A DNA stretch of 64,000 nucleotides from Desulfovibrionaceae bacterium (GTDB taxonomy: Bacteria > Desulfobacterota > Desulfovibrionia > Desulfovibrionales > Desulfovibrionaceae): the NCBI GenBank assembly GCA_910575755.1, contig CAJTFO010000004.1:168230-232229 (forward strand), given 5' to 3'. The notes beneath the pieces were generated by a model that saw nothing but the letters and a program-made list of their open reading frames with translations, searched no databases and was not told the origin of the DNA. How positions within the stretch are numbered: position 1 is the stretch's first letter; every line of letters starts with the position of its first letter. The translations under genes were made by a program, and so were the position numbers. Positions 1-7,361 of this stretch are shown here, one piece after another.

Positions 1-310
1 GGTGGTGCTGCACCTGACCCGCGTTTTCTGGCTGGACGCCTCGGGCGCGCACGCCCTGGCCCAGTTTGTGGAACGCTGCTATGCCCGCTCCATGCCCGTG
101 ATTCTGGTGGTGGGCAGCCGCAATGTGCGCGAGATTCTCCAGCGCACCGGCATTCTGGACTATCTCAGTTCCGGCTTTGCGGCCGCGACCTTCCATGAAG
201 GGCTGGCGCTGGCCGCCAGTCTGCTCAATCGCATTTCCTGCCGGGAGCAGGACGCGCCGCCCGCGTTGCCGCGCAGCGCCGCGCATGACGAGGAAGAAGA
301 GCGGCCATGA
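1..310 (+). CDS. SulP-family anion permease, C-terminal STAS domain (partial)
   Basis: Only the last 102 codons are in the window; the gene starts upstream. The residues match the STAS domain that closes SulP (sulfate/bicarbonate-type) transporters: a hydrophobic beta strand ending in the loop LDASG, the equivalent of the DSSG loop of anti-sigma-factor antagonists, then an amphipathic helix and a second strand ILVVGSR. The C-terminal tail is acidic (DEEEERP). The membrane part, which would identify the transported anion, is missing, so the substrate is unknown; sulfate is plausible in a sulfate reducer but is inference. Its stop codon overlaps the next start by 4 nt (ATGA), so it is translationally coupled to the dihydrouridine synthase. 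A stand-alone STAS protein cannot be excluded from this fragment. Confidence 0.72.
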   Translation, partial: VVLHLTRVFWLDASGAHALAQFVERCYARSMPVILVVGSRNVREILQRTGILDYLSSGFAAATFHEGLALAASLLNRISCREQDAPPALPRSAAHDEEEERP

Positions 311-1311
311 GCAAGACCGCCGTCCTGCCGCGCTGTCCGGCCAATCCCGCAAGCCTGGCCTTTGGCCCGGACAGGCCCTGGCTGGCCCCGCTGGCCGGCT
401 ACAGCGACCTGCCCTTCCGCCTGCTCTGCCGGGAATACGGGGCCGCCGTCTGCGTGACCGAAATGGTCAGCGCCAAGGGGCTGGTCTACCACAGCCCCGG
501 CACTGGCGAACTGCTGGCCAGCCTGCCCGAAGACCAGCCTCTGGTGGTCCAGTTGTTCGGCGCGGAGGCGGATTTTCTGCGCCGGGCCGTGGCCATGCTG
601 CGCGAGGCGGGCTACGGCTGGTTTGATCTGAACATGGGCTGCTCCGTACCCAAGGTTCTGCGGCAGGGCGCGGGCGCGGCCATGCTGGGCGACATGAAAA
701 ACAGCCTGGCCGTGGCCCGGGCCATGCTGGAGGAGGCCGGGCCGGGCCGGGTGGGCTTCAAGCTGCGCCTGGGCCTGGACGACGCGCGCCCTGTGCTGCC
801 TGATCTGGCCCTGCGCCTGGAAGATCTGGGCGCGGGCTGGCTGACCCTGCACCCGCGCACCGCCCGGCAGGGCTTCGGCGGCGCGGCGGACTGGCAGGCC
901 CTGGCCCGCCTGGCCCCCCGCCTTTCCCTGCCGCTGCTGGCCAGCGGCGATCTGTTCAGCGCCGCCGACGGCCTGCGCTGCCTGGAGCAGACCGGAGCCA
1001 CGGGCGTGATGTACGCGCGCGGCGCCATGCACGATCCGGCCATTTTCGCCGCCCATCTGGCCCTCTGCCGGGGGGAGAAGCCCGCGCAAGCCACGCCCGC
1101 GGTCTTGCGGGCCATGATACTGCGTCATATGGAGCTGGCGCGCGCCCTCTGCCCGGGCAGGGCCGCGCTGTGGAAAATGCGCTCGGTTGTGCCGCGTTAT
1201 GTGCGGGCCCTGCCCGGCGCGCGGGCCTTGCGCCAGCAGCTCTGCCGCTGTACAGAGTGGGGGGAGCTTACGGAGGCGCTGGAAAATTTTCTGCCCGCCG
1301 CTTCCCGCTGA
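307..1311 (+). CDS. tRNA-dihydrouridine synthase (DusB/NifR3-like)
   Basis: A 334-residue FMN-dependent enzyme that reduces uridine to dihydrouridine in tRNA D-loops. The TIM-barrel opens with WLAPLAGYSDLPFR (residues 25-38), a typical Dus N-terminus (AP-A-VTD-PFR). The catalytic cysteine is Cys112 in NMGCSVPKV; most relatives have NMGCPVPKV, so the proline after the cysteine is replaced by serine here. The phosphate-binding part of the barrel (LASGDLFSAADG, then GVMYARGAM) follows, and the C-terminal RNA-binding helical domain starts near residue 250. The start overlaps the upstream gene by 4 nt. ispH follows 42 bp downstream on the same strand. The exact Dus subclass cannot be set from sequence reading alone. 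Confidence 0.92.
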   Translation: MSKTAVLPRCPANPASLAFGPDRPWLAPLAGYSDLPFRLLCREYGAAVCVTEMVSAKGLVYHSPGTGELLASLPEDQPLVVQLFGAEADFLRRAVAMLREAGYGWFDLNMGCSVPKVLRQGAGAAMLGDMKNSLAVARAMLEEAGPGRVGFKLRLGLDDARPVLPDLALRLEDLGAGWLTLHPRTARQGFGGAADWQALARLAPRLSLPLLASGDLFSAADGLRCLEQTGATGVMYARGAMHDPAIFAAHLALCRGEKPAQATPAVLRAMILRHMELARALCPGRAALWKMRSVVPRYVRALPGARALRQQLCRCTEWGELTEALENFLPAASR

Positions 1312-1353
1312 TCTTGCCCTTTTCCCACCGTTGACATGCAAGGAGCTGATAGT

Positions 1354-2220
1354 ATGGAAGTTATCCGCGCCAAAACCGCCGGCTTCTGCATGGGCGTGAG
1401 CCTGGCCCTGCAAAAGCTTGACACGGCCCTGAGCGAAGCCGCATCCACGCCCGCCGGCGAGGCGCGGGGGCGCATCCGCACTCTGGGGCCCATCATTCAC
1501 AATCCGCAGGTGCTGGCCCGCTACGAGGCCAAAGGCGTGCTTTGCGTGCGCGACGCCGCCGAGCTGCAATCCGGCGACCGGGTCATCATTCGCGCTCACG
1601 GCATACCCCGGCAGGTTGAGGAGCGTGTGCGCGCATGCGGCGCGCTGGTGGTGGACGCCACCTGCCCCAAGGTCAAAAAGGCGCAGCTTGCCATTGCGCG
1701 GGCCACGCGGCAGGGGGCGACCCTGCTGCTCTTCGGCGAGGCCGACCACCCGGAAGTGCGCGGTCTCATCTCCTATGCCCACGGCCCGGCGCATGTTTTC
1801 GGCAGTCAGGAAGAGCTGAACCGCCTGCGCCTGAACCCCGCCCGCGCCCATGTGCTGGCCTCCCAGACCACCCAGGACCGCAACACCTTCTCCAGTCTGG
1901 AAGCGGCGCTGCGCGCCCGTTTTCCCGGCCTGACCGTGCTTTCCACCATTTGCGACGCCACCCGCGAACGCCAGGAGGAGGCCCGCAGCATTGCCTCATC
2001 GGTGGATGTCATGGTAATCGTGGGGGGCAGACAGAGCGGCAATACCCGCCGCCTGGCGGATGTGGCGGCTCTGGGCGGCATAGACACCTTCCATGTGGAA
2101 AGCGCGGATGAGCTTGACGCCAAAAGATTTGCGCAAAAAACGCGCGCAGGCCTAACGGCCGGCGCATCTACGCCGAAAAGCCTTATTGACGCCGCTGAAA
2201 ACTGGCTGGCGTCCCTGTAG
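1354..2220 (+). CDS. ispH: 4-hydroxy-3-methylbut-2-enyl diphosphate reductase (LytB)
   Basis: A 288-residue iron-sulfur enzyme for the last step of the MEP isoprenoid pathway, which converts HMBPP to IPP and DMAPP. The three cluster-ligating cysteines are present: Cys12 (AGFCMGV), Cys104 (VDATCPKVKK) and Cys200 (STICDATRERQ). The conserved HGIPR, GEADHPEV and QTTQ motifs and the terminal STP loop (TAGASTPK) are also there, so the enzyme looks active. I place the start at 1354 rather than at an in-frame ATG 18 nt upstream, because AAGGAG (1339-1344) lies between the two and is well placed for the second ATG. It probably shares a transcript with the preceding dus gene. Confidence 0.96.
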   Translation: MEVIRAKTAGFCMGVSLALQKLDTALSEAASTPAGEARGRIRTLGPIIHNPQVLARYEAKGVLCVRDAAELQSGDRVIIRAHGIPRQVEERVRACGALVVDATCPKVKKAQLAIARATRQGATLLLFGEADHPEVRGLISYAHGPAHVFGSQEELNRLRLNPARAHVLASQTTQDRNTFSSLEAALRARFPGLTVLSTICDATRERQEEARSIASSVDVMVIVGGRQSGNTRRLADVAALGGIDTFHVESADELDAKRFAQKTRAGLTAGASTPKSLIDAAENWLASL

Positions 2221-2319
2221 GCCCGGCACGGTCATCCGCCGGGCCACCCCAATGCGGAACAACCGGAATTCGGGGTTTCCCCGCCGCCTGATATGTAAGA
2301 GCGTCTTTTCGGAGGCAGC

Positions 2320-3348
2320 ATGGCTCAAACCAATATTCTGCTGGAAGCCGGCACCAACGAGCTGGAAGTGGTGGAGTTCTACCTGGATGAGGCCACCCCG
2401 CCTTCAGAGGGCGAGGGCATGGAGGGCATGGGGGTTGATCCGCAGGCGCCCGCCGGGCTCTACCGTGGATATTACGGCGTCAATGTGGCCAAGGTGCTGG
2501 AAATCATCCGCATGCCCAAGGTCACGGAACTGCCCGAAGTGCAGCATCCCAGCGTGCTTGGCGCCTTCAATCTGCGCTCCCGCATCATTCCGCTGGTGGA
2601 CCTGAGCATGTGGCTGGGCAAGACCCATATCCAGGGAGCCGAAGAACCCAAGACTATTGTCACGGAGTTCAATAACGTCACCACGGCATTCATGGTGTCC
2701 GGGGTCAACCGCATCCACCGCATCAGCTGGGAAAAGGTGGAGCAGCCCAACAAATATGTGGCCGCGGTATCCAGCAACACCATAGTGGGAGTGGTCAGGC
2801 TGGAGGAACGCATAGTGTTCCTGCTGGATCTGGAAAAAGTGGTGGCCAATCTCAATCCCAAGCTGGGCTTGCGGCTGGACGACCTGGGCGAGGACTGGGA
2901 CGCCTCGTGCGGCTATCGCGCCCTGATTGCCGACGACTCGGCCCTGGTGCGCGAAATGCAGCGCGACCTGCTCGAAAAGGCGGGCTTCAGCGTTATTGTG
3001 ACCACCAACGGCCGCGAGGCATGGGACTATCTGAGCACCTTCAAGCGCCGTGTGGAAGAAGAAGGCCGCCCGCTCAGCGACTTTGTGCAGGTGGTGGTTT
3101 CGGATATTGAAATGCCCATGATGGACGGTCTGAACCTGACCAGCCGCATCAAGGAAGACCCTGTGCTCAAACAACTGCCCGTGTTGCTCTTTTCTTCCCT
3201 GATCACGGACAAGCTGCGCCACAAGGGCGAAAGCGTGGGCGCTGACGGGCAGATTTCCAAGCCGGAGGTGGCCCAGCTTGCCAGGCGCGCCGCCGCCCTC
3301 ATTGAAGAACGCGGCCTGGGCGGAAGAGCGCGGCCCGAGGAGAAATAG
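2320..3348 (+). CDS. cheV: CheV-type chemotaxis coupling protein (CheW domain + receiver)
   Basis: A 342-residue two-domain protein. The N-terminal part (about residues 1-195) is a CheW-like SH3-type coupling domain with recognisable features such as LGAFNLRSRIIPLVDL and the following histidine-kinase/receptor interaction strands. The C-terminal part (about 205-330) is a response-regulator receiver with the acidic pair ADDS, the phospho-acceptor Asp in VVSDIEMPMMDG, the conserved Ser in LLFSSL and the Lys in QISKPE. CheV proteins couple chemoreceptors to CheA and tune adaptation through phosphorylation. The start has GGAGG (2308-2312) correctly spaced. It stands alone, followed by a strong terminator. 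An insertion between the first two strands (residues 26-45, acidic and Gly-rich) is unusual. Confidence 0.93.
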   Translation: MAQTNILLEAGTNELEVVEFYLDEATPPSEGEGMEGMGVDPQAPAGLYRGYYGVNVAKVLEIIRMPKVTELPEVQHPSVLGAFNLRSRIIPLVDLSMWLGKTHIQGAEEPKTIVTEFNNVTTAFMVSGVNRIHRISWEKVEQPNKYVAAVSSNTIVGVVRLEERIVFLLDLEKVVANLNPKLGLRLDDLGEDWDASCGYRALIADDSALVREMQRDLLEKAGFSVIVTTNGREAWDYLSTFKRRVEEEGRPLSDFVQVVVSDIEMPMMDGLNLTSRIKEDPVLKQLPVLLFSSLITDKLRHKGESVGADGQISKPEVAQLARRAAALIEERGLGGRARPEEK

Positions 3349-3380
3349 ACTCTGCGCATCCACAGCGTACAGCATACGAT

Positions 3381-3418
3381 AAAAGCGGGGAATGTCCAAG
3401 GACATTCCCCGCTTTTTC
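3381..3418 (+). terminator. Rho-independent terminator after cheV
   Basis: A perfect 13-bp stem (3385-3397 with 3400-3412) closed by a two-base loop, preceded by AAAA and followed by TTTTT. It ends the cheV transcript and would also work on the opposite strand. Confidence 0.9.
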
Positions 3419-3443
3419 ATGCTTCTCATGCAGCCGTATTCAG

Positions 3444-3563
3444 GCGCTCATTGACACGCTGACTGTCAGTGAATTGGATAAATCCATAGGAAAAGCATTG
3501 AGCAGTATTACACAAAAAGACGCTGAAGGATGGTTTACATCCTGTGGCTATATAAAAAATTAA
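3444..3563 (+). pseudogene. IS630-family transposase C-terminal remnant
   Basis: An open reading frame without a start reads ALIDTLTVSEL... and ends SITQKDAEGWFTSCGY-IKN-stop. The closing motif, ...IT..DA.GWF..CGY, is the characteristic C-terminus of IS630/Tc1-mariner-type DDE transposases. The reading frame can be followed back only to about 3420, where the cheV terminator begins, so at least 85% of the transposase is missing. The stretch is AT-richer than its neighbours. It is a relic of a past insertion between cheV and phnX. The assignment rests on a short tail, and a database search would settle it. Confidence 0.6.
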
Positions 3564-3656
3564 AATCAAAATTCTCCAATCAAAACAGAGAACGCCCGGC
3601 CGGAACATGCCGGGCGGGCGTCATGGCACGCTTCAGAAAAAGCGCCCTGAAATATG

Positions 3657-4490
3657 TTACGGGCGTTCGCCGCGCGACAGACGCGCGTTAATCACATCAA
3701 CCAGAGCGGGCAGATCCGCAATACTGGAAATGACATGGTGCGCGCCCGCCTCGCGGAAGGCGCGGGCCAGTTCCTCTTCACGGCGGCCCAGCTCGTCGGG
3801 GGGCAGCGCCGCCGCTTCCTCGGCGGTCAGGCCCAGGGCGTTGCTGGTGCGGGTTACGCCCACGCTCCAGTGCCCGGCGTTGACGCCTTCCTCCACGTCG
3901 GCCAGAGTATCGCCGACCTTGACCACGGCTTCCGGCGGATGCACGCCCAGGCGCATGCAGTTGAGGTAGCACATCCACGGCCAGGGACGGCCCTGCGGCG
4001 TCTCATCGGCCGTGACCACGGCATCAGGCTTATAGCCCGCCGCCTCGGCGCGCGGCATGAGGCGCACCATCATGTCCCGGCTGTAGCCGGTGCAGGAGCC
4101 TATTCTGACGCCCCTGGCCCGCAGGGCCGCAATGGCTTCCACACAGCCAGGCACGGGCGTGGCATAGTCCGCCAGGGTTTCGGGCATCAGTTCCTGCACC
4201 GTGGCGAACACCGCGTCCGTGGCGGCTTCGTCAGGTTCGTGACCGTGCTTTGCCCGCCAAAGTTCGGCCAGACGCGGCATGGCCAGCATGGCGCGCACAT
4301 GCTCACGCTTTTCGCAGCCCATGGGCGCGCGCACCTCGGCCACTTCGGGCGTGATGCCGTGGCGCTCAAAGGCGCGCGAAAAAACGGCCACTGGTCCGCG
4401 GCAGCCGTGATCCACCGCTGTGCCCGCCCAGTCCAGAATAACGGCCTGCACGGGTCCGGTATAGACTGTACGGCGTAAAAAGGGCTTCAT
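3657..4490 (-). CDS. phnX: Phosphonoacetaldehyde hydrolase (phosphonatase)
   Basis: A 277-residue HAD-superfamily enzyme that cleaves the C-P bond of phosphonoacetaldehyde to acetaldehyde and phosphate. The nucleophile is Asp20 in LDWAGTAVD. The Schiff-base lysine that distinguishes PhnX from other HAD phosphatases is Lys61 in MGCEKREHVRAM. Later motifs are GSCTGYSRDMM, GRPWPWMCY (substrate loop) and KVGDTLADVEEG (metal-binding Asp). Length and order match known phosphonatases. The start at 4490 has AAGGAG nine bases upstream; an upstream in-frame ATG would lie inside a hairpin. It follows xsc on the same strand after about 100 bp. No PhnW aminotransferase is adjacent, so the phosphonoacetaldehyde must come from elsewhere or from a protein encoded outside the window. 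Confidence 0.93.
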   Translation of the reverse strand: MKPFLRRTVYTGPVQAVILDWAGTAVDHGCRGPVAVFSRAFERHGITPEVAEVRAPMGCEKREHVRAMLAMPRLAELWRAKHGHEPDEAATDAVFATVQELMPETLADYATPVPGCVEAIAALRARGVRIGSCTGYSRDMMVRLMPRAEAAGYKPDAVVTADETPQGRPWPWMCYLNCMRLGVHPPEAVVKVGDTLADVEEGVNAGHWSVGVTRTSNALGLTAEEAAALPPDELGRREEELARAFREAGAHHVISSIADLPALVDVINARLSRGERP

Positions 4491-4506
4491 GCGTGCGCTC
4501 CTTGTT

Positions 4507-4544
4507 ATGCAAAAAACGCGGGGTATTCCCCGCGTTTTTTGCAT
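4507..4544 (-). terminator. Perfect 17-bp palindromic hairpin between xsc and phnX
   Basis: A 17-bp perfect stem (4507-4523 with 4528-4544) with a 4-base loop, a CGCGGGG core and flanking A6/T6 tracts, so it reads as an intrinsic terminator on both strands. It lies 45 bp after the xsc stop and ends about 17 bp before the phnX start, just ahead of the phnX ribosome site. If xsc and phnX are co-transcribed, phnX must be reached by read-through. Confidence 0.85.
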
Positions 4545-4588
4545 CATTGCGGCGTGCCCGCCCTGAGGGCGGGCACGCGTTGCGGCAG

Positions 4589-6331
4589 TTAGATGTGGGG
4601 GAAGTACTTCTTGTCCAGCTTTTCATACTTGGGCAGGAAGCGGGTGGGCAGCGCCAGAGCGTCGCGGCGGAAGGGCGGCGCAAGACGGGTGCCGTCGGTC
4701 ATGATTTCGATGACGGCCGGGCGGCGGTTCTTGTAGGCCGTTTCCAGAGCGTTGGCCAGGTCGGCCTGGGTGTTGACGGTGTAGCCGTCAGCGCCCATGG
4801 CTTCGGCGATCTTGGCGTAGGACTTGGACCAGATGTCCGCGCCCACGAAGCGGTTGTTGTAGAAGTCCACCTGGTTCTTCTTTTCCGCGCACCAGGCGCC
4901 GTTGTTGTACACGGTGGCAATGACCGGCAGGTTGAACTGGCAGGCCGTGGGCACTTCAAACAGGCTCATGCCCCACGCGCCGTCGCCGGCAATGGAAACC
5001 ACCGGCTTGTCCGGGCAGGCGAGCTGCGCGCCCAGAGCGGCCTGATAGGCAAAGCCGGTGTTGCCGAAGGTCAGCGTGGCGATATCGCGTTTGGGATTGC
5101 GGAAGCGCAGATAGCTGTTGGCCGTGGAGGAGGTGTTGCCGATGTCGGTGGTGGCGATGGCGTCATTATCGTAAATGAATTTGCCGACCACTTCCAGGGC
5201 CTTGCGGGGATGCATGCGGCCTTCCATCACCGGCTCGTTGGCAATCTCGTCGATTTCCTTCTGCCAGATGGCCAGTTCTTCCTTGACCTTGTTGGCAACG
5301 GCGGTGATGTCCTTCTTGGGCATGGCGTCGCGCAGCTGCTTGTACAGCTCTTCGGAAGCGTCCTTGGCGTCGGCGCACAGACCCACGGTGATGGGGTGGG
5401 TCTTGGCGATGTGCATGGGGTTGATGTCGATCTGGACGATCTTGGCCGTCTTGGGGAAGTAGTTGATGCCGTCCTGGGGCAGGGTGCCGAAGTAGGACAG
5501 GCGGCTGCCGATGGCCAGAATGACGTCGGCCTTTTCCATGAGGCGCATGGCGGCATGGGAGCCCATGTAGCCGATGGGGCCGCACCACAGCGGATGATCC
5601 GCCGGGAAGGCGTCATTGTGCAGGTAGCTGCAGGCCACGGGCGCGCCGATGTGTTCGGCCAGGGCTTTCACGGTTTCCACGCAGTCGGCGTCCACCACGC
5701 CGCGGCCGGCCACGATCACGGGATTCTTGGCGTCCTTGAGCACTTCAACGGCGTGCTTGAACATTTCCGGGTTGCCGATGCCGCCGGGGGCCACGCGGTA
5801 CTGGGAGGGTTTCAGAATTTCCTCGTTCAGCTCGCCATAGAAGTAGTCGCGGGGCACGTCCACCAGCACGGGGCCGCGCATGGCGTAGGCGGCGCGGAAA
5901 GCGGTGCGCAGGATGTCGCCGGCGCGGTTGGGATGGGGCACGCGCAGGGAAGCCTTGGTGATGGGCTTGAACAGGTTCCACGTGTCGCATTCCTGGAAGC
6001 CGTCCCAGCCCACGGAGGCGGAACCGGCGCTGGGCGAAATGATGATCATGGGCGTGTGGGCCATGTTGGCGGTGGCCACGGCGGTCACATAGTTGGTGAT
6101 GCCGGGGCCGTTCTGGCCGATGACCACGCCGGCCTTGCCGGTCATGCGGCAGAAGGCGTCCTCCATGTGGCCGGCGGTCTGCTCGTGACGCACGGAGATG
6201 AAGTCAATGCCCGCGGCCGGGAAGAGATCCAGCAGGTCCATGTAGGCGGAACCGAGAATACCGCTGACGTGTTTGACGCCTTCTTCCACCAGAACTTCGG
6301 CCATGGCCTCACTGGGAGTCATTTTAGGCAT
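4589..6331 (-). CDS. xsc: Sulfoacetaldehyde acetyltransferase
   Basis: A 580-residue thiamine-diphosphate enzyme that converts sulfoacetaldehyde plus phosphate to acetyl phosphate and sulfite. The full length aligns in memory with characterised Xsc: MTPSEA near the start, HEQ with the activating glutamate (about residue 50), [42 protein letters not shown]...NSYLRF and the ThDP-binding GDGAWGMSL...YNN, then [14 protein letters not shown] and PPFRRDAL near the end. These blocks separate Xsc from acetolactate synthase and pyruvate oxidase. AAGGAG precedes the chosen ATG; longer in-frame extensions run into the promoter. In a sulfate reducer the released sulfite can serve as electron acceptor and acetyl phosphate gives ATP. 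No taurine aminotransferase or dehydrogenase gene is adjacent. A sigma-54 promoter lies upstream. Confidence 0.94.
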   Translation of the reverse strand: MPKMTPSEAMAEVLVEEGVKHVSGILGSAYMDLLDLFPAAGIDFISVRHEQTAGHMEDAFCRMTGKAGVVIGQNGPGITNYVTAVATANMAHTPMIIISPSAGSASVGWDGFQECDTWNLFKPITKASLRVPHPNRAGDILRTAFRAAYAMRGPVLVDVPRDYFYGELNEEILKPSQYRVAPGGIGNPEMFKHAVEVLKDAKNPVIVAGRGVVDADCVETVKALAEHIGAPVACSYLHNDAFPADHPLWCGPIGYMGSHAAMRLMEKADVILAIGSRLSYFGTLPQDGINYFPKTAKIVQIDINPMHIAKTHPITVGLCADAKDASEELYKQLRDAMPKKDITAVANKVKEELAIWQKEIDEIANEPVMEGRMHPRKALEVVGKFIYDNDAIATTDIGNTSSTANSYLRFRNPKRDIATLTFGNTGFAYQAALGAQLACPDKPVVSIAGDGAWGMSLFEVPTACQFNLPVIATVYNNGAWCAEKKNQVDFYNNRFVGADIWSKSYAKIAEAMGADGYTVNTQADLANALETAYKNRRPAVIEIMTDGTRLAPPFRRDALALPTRFLPKYEKLDKKYFPHI

Positions 6332-6476
6332 GGTTGCTCCTTTGCTTTCGCGCTGTTTGAATGCTTGAATCCGCAACCGTCCGTTCCTCTCCCCGTCTCC
6401 GCGGCACGTCGGAGAAGATGGCAAAGAGGAAAAGGCGGTCAGCGGGGCCTGGAACACACAAAATTTATGCGAGAAT

Positions 6477-6493
6477 AGCAAATTGCGTGCCGG
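6477..6493 (-). promoter_or_regulatory. Sigma-54 (-24/-12) promoter for xsc
   Basis: On the minus strand the sequence reads CGGCACG-N4-TTGCT, against the consensus TGGCACG-N4-TTGCW. Only the first base differs and the GG-to-GC spacing is exactly 10 nt. It would start transcription about 130 nt upstream of the xsc ATG and needs an enhancer-binding activator, none of which is encoded nearby. Confidence 0.75.
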
Positions 6494-6607
6494 GTGGAGA
6501 GAATTCATATTCCATTTAAATACATTGTTTTTTTGTGCGTAGCGGCTGACCGCAGCGCAGAGAGGCAGCAAGAGGTGTTCGGATTAGCATACATTGTCCG
6601 TCAAAAG

Positions 6608-6625
6608 TGTTCAGAATTCAGAACA
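6608..6625. promoter_or_regulatory. Candidate activator-binding palindrome upstream of xsc promoter
   Basis: TGTTCAGAATTCAGAACA is an 18-bp dyad with one symmetric mismatch pair. It lies about 125 bp upstream of the -24/-12 element, the usual place for the enhancer site of a sigma-54 activator. The binding protein is unknown. Confidence 0.4.
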
Positions 6626-6740
6626 GTTCGCGGCGCGCCACAGCCGTACTGAATCCAGAGCGGGCGGCCTTGCCGGACGCAGGCTTTGGAGCAAATCAAT
6701 GCGCACGTTTTACCAATTCAGCGTGACAAGGCTTCAATGC

Positions 6741-6775
6741 AAAAGGCCCGCGATACTCTCGCGGGCCTTCTTTGT
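6741..6775 (-). terminator. Terminator of the yqjD-like operon
   Basis: A perfect 11-bp GC-rich stem (6743-6753 with 6759-6769) with a 5-base loop; on the minus strand it is followed by TTTTGCATTG. It lies about 45 bp beyond the stop of the last gene in the small minus-strand operon. Confidence 0.8.
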
Positions 6776-6815
6776 ATGGTTGATACAGGCAGGTTGCCTT
6801 GACGGTTTGCCAAGG

Positions 6816-7100
6816 TTATCCGTTTTTTATGCTTTCACCTCTGTTCATCTGCTGTCTGACCGCAAGGCTCCAGCGTGTGGCAAGTCCCGCAAGCTGTATG
6901 GCCAGAGGCATCAGGCTCACCGCCGCCTTGCCGCTGCGGCGTGACGCGCCCCAGGCCAGACCGGCCAGCAATGCGATACCAGTGGTGCGCAGGGGTCTTT
7001 TTTTTATAAAGCCCAAGGGCTCGAACTGGGCCGAAAGCAGGCGCAAACGCTGCTTGGCCTCCCCTACGTTGTCTGCTTTTTTCTGGGAAGGGACATCCAT
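6816..7100 (-). CDS. YqjK-like small membrane-associated protein
   Basis: A 94-residue basic protein. A charged N-terminal half contains an amphipathic segment (EAKQRLRLL), followed by two weakly hydrophobic stretches around residues 38-50 and 58-75. Position and character fit YqjK, the third member of the enterobacterial yqjD-yqjE-yqjK stress operon, but the sequence is too short and variable for a firm family call. The start at 7100 is set by GGAGG seven bases upstream, and this start overlaps the end of the preceding yqjE-like gene by 37 nt. A terminator follows. Function is unknown; a role with the two neighbouring membrane proteins is inferred from gene order. Confidence 0.6.
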   Translation of the reverse strand: MDVPSQKKADNVGEAKQRLRLLSAQFEPLGFIKKRPLRTTGIALLAGLAWGASRRSGKAAVSLMPLAIQLAGLATRWSLAVRQQMNRGESIKNG

Positions 7101-7348
7101 AACAAGCCTCCGGCGATACCCGCACAGACTATAGCCATAATGCACAGAACCCAGCCAGGGTTCAGAGCATACGCGAGAGCGTTGTACAGCGCCGCCACAA
7201 GAAAAGCCAACGCCGCCGCGCCGAAGAGCAGCCCCAAGGCAAGGAACAGAGCCATACGCAGGGTGCGCAGGGCATTGCGTTGCAGAAGCTGCCCTTCGGC
7301 CTCAAGCAGGTCAAAGAAACCGATGATGATTTCAGTCAGACCTTTCAC
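7064..7348 (-). CDS. YqjE-like / phage-holin-superfamily membrane protein
   Basis: A 94-residue protein with an N-terminal amphipathic helix (about residues 1-25) and two strongly hydrophobic segments, roughly 28-50 (MALFLALGLLFGAAALAFLV) and 56-80, in an inner-membrane hairpin. This layout is that of the YqjE/DUF1469 family. The best start is GTG at 7348, 13 nt after the stop of the DUF883 gene, with a weak AAGG ahead of it; the only upstream ATG lies deep inside the previous gene. Its 3' end overlaps the next gene by 37 nt, so the three genes are almost certainly one transcript. No enzymatic motif is seen. Confidence 0.7.
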   Translation of the reverse strand: MKGLTEIIIGFFDLLEAEGQLLQRNALRTLRMALFLALGLLFGAAALAFLVAALYNALAYALNPGWVLCIMAIVCAGIAGGLLWMSLPRKKQTT

Positions 7349-7361
7349 GCGGGATCTTGCC

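Larger units (their letters stand above)
3349..3656. other. Intergenic region cheV / phnX
   Basis: This 308-bp gap between convergent genes holds the cheV terminator, the IS630 remnant and a GC-rich inverted repeat, CGCCCGGC...GCCGGGCG, at about 3594-3617. The inverted repeat lies downstream of phnX on the minus strand, may serve as its terminator and lacks a good T-tract. A 60-codon minus-strand frame here has no ribosome site and is not called. Confidence 0.6.
6332..6815. other. Regulatory intergenic region xsc / yqjK-like gene
   Basis: This 484-bp region contains the xsc leader and sigma-54 promoter, the dyad at 6608-6625 and the terminator hairpin at 6743-6769. No further gene is supported; frames in it lack ribosome sites and start in repetitive or leader DNA. 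Confidence 0.6.

Noticed and set aside
160..1851. A 563-codon minus-strand open frame
   Set aside because: It is antisense to dus and ispH, which have unmistakable motifs; its composition (His/Gln/Arg/Gly-rich) is what the reverse frame of GC-rich genes gives.
3426..3608. A 60-codon minus-strand frame
   Set aside because: No ribosome site, hydrophobic AT-driven composition, and it is antisense to the IS630 remnant.
4493..6478. A 661-codon plus-strand frame
   Set aside because: Antisense shadow of xsc; Gly/His/Val-rich with no domain and no ribosome site.
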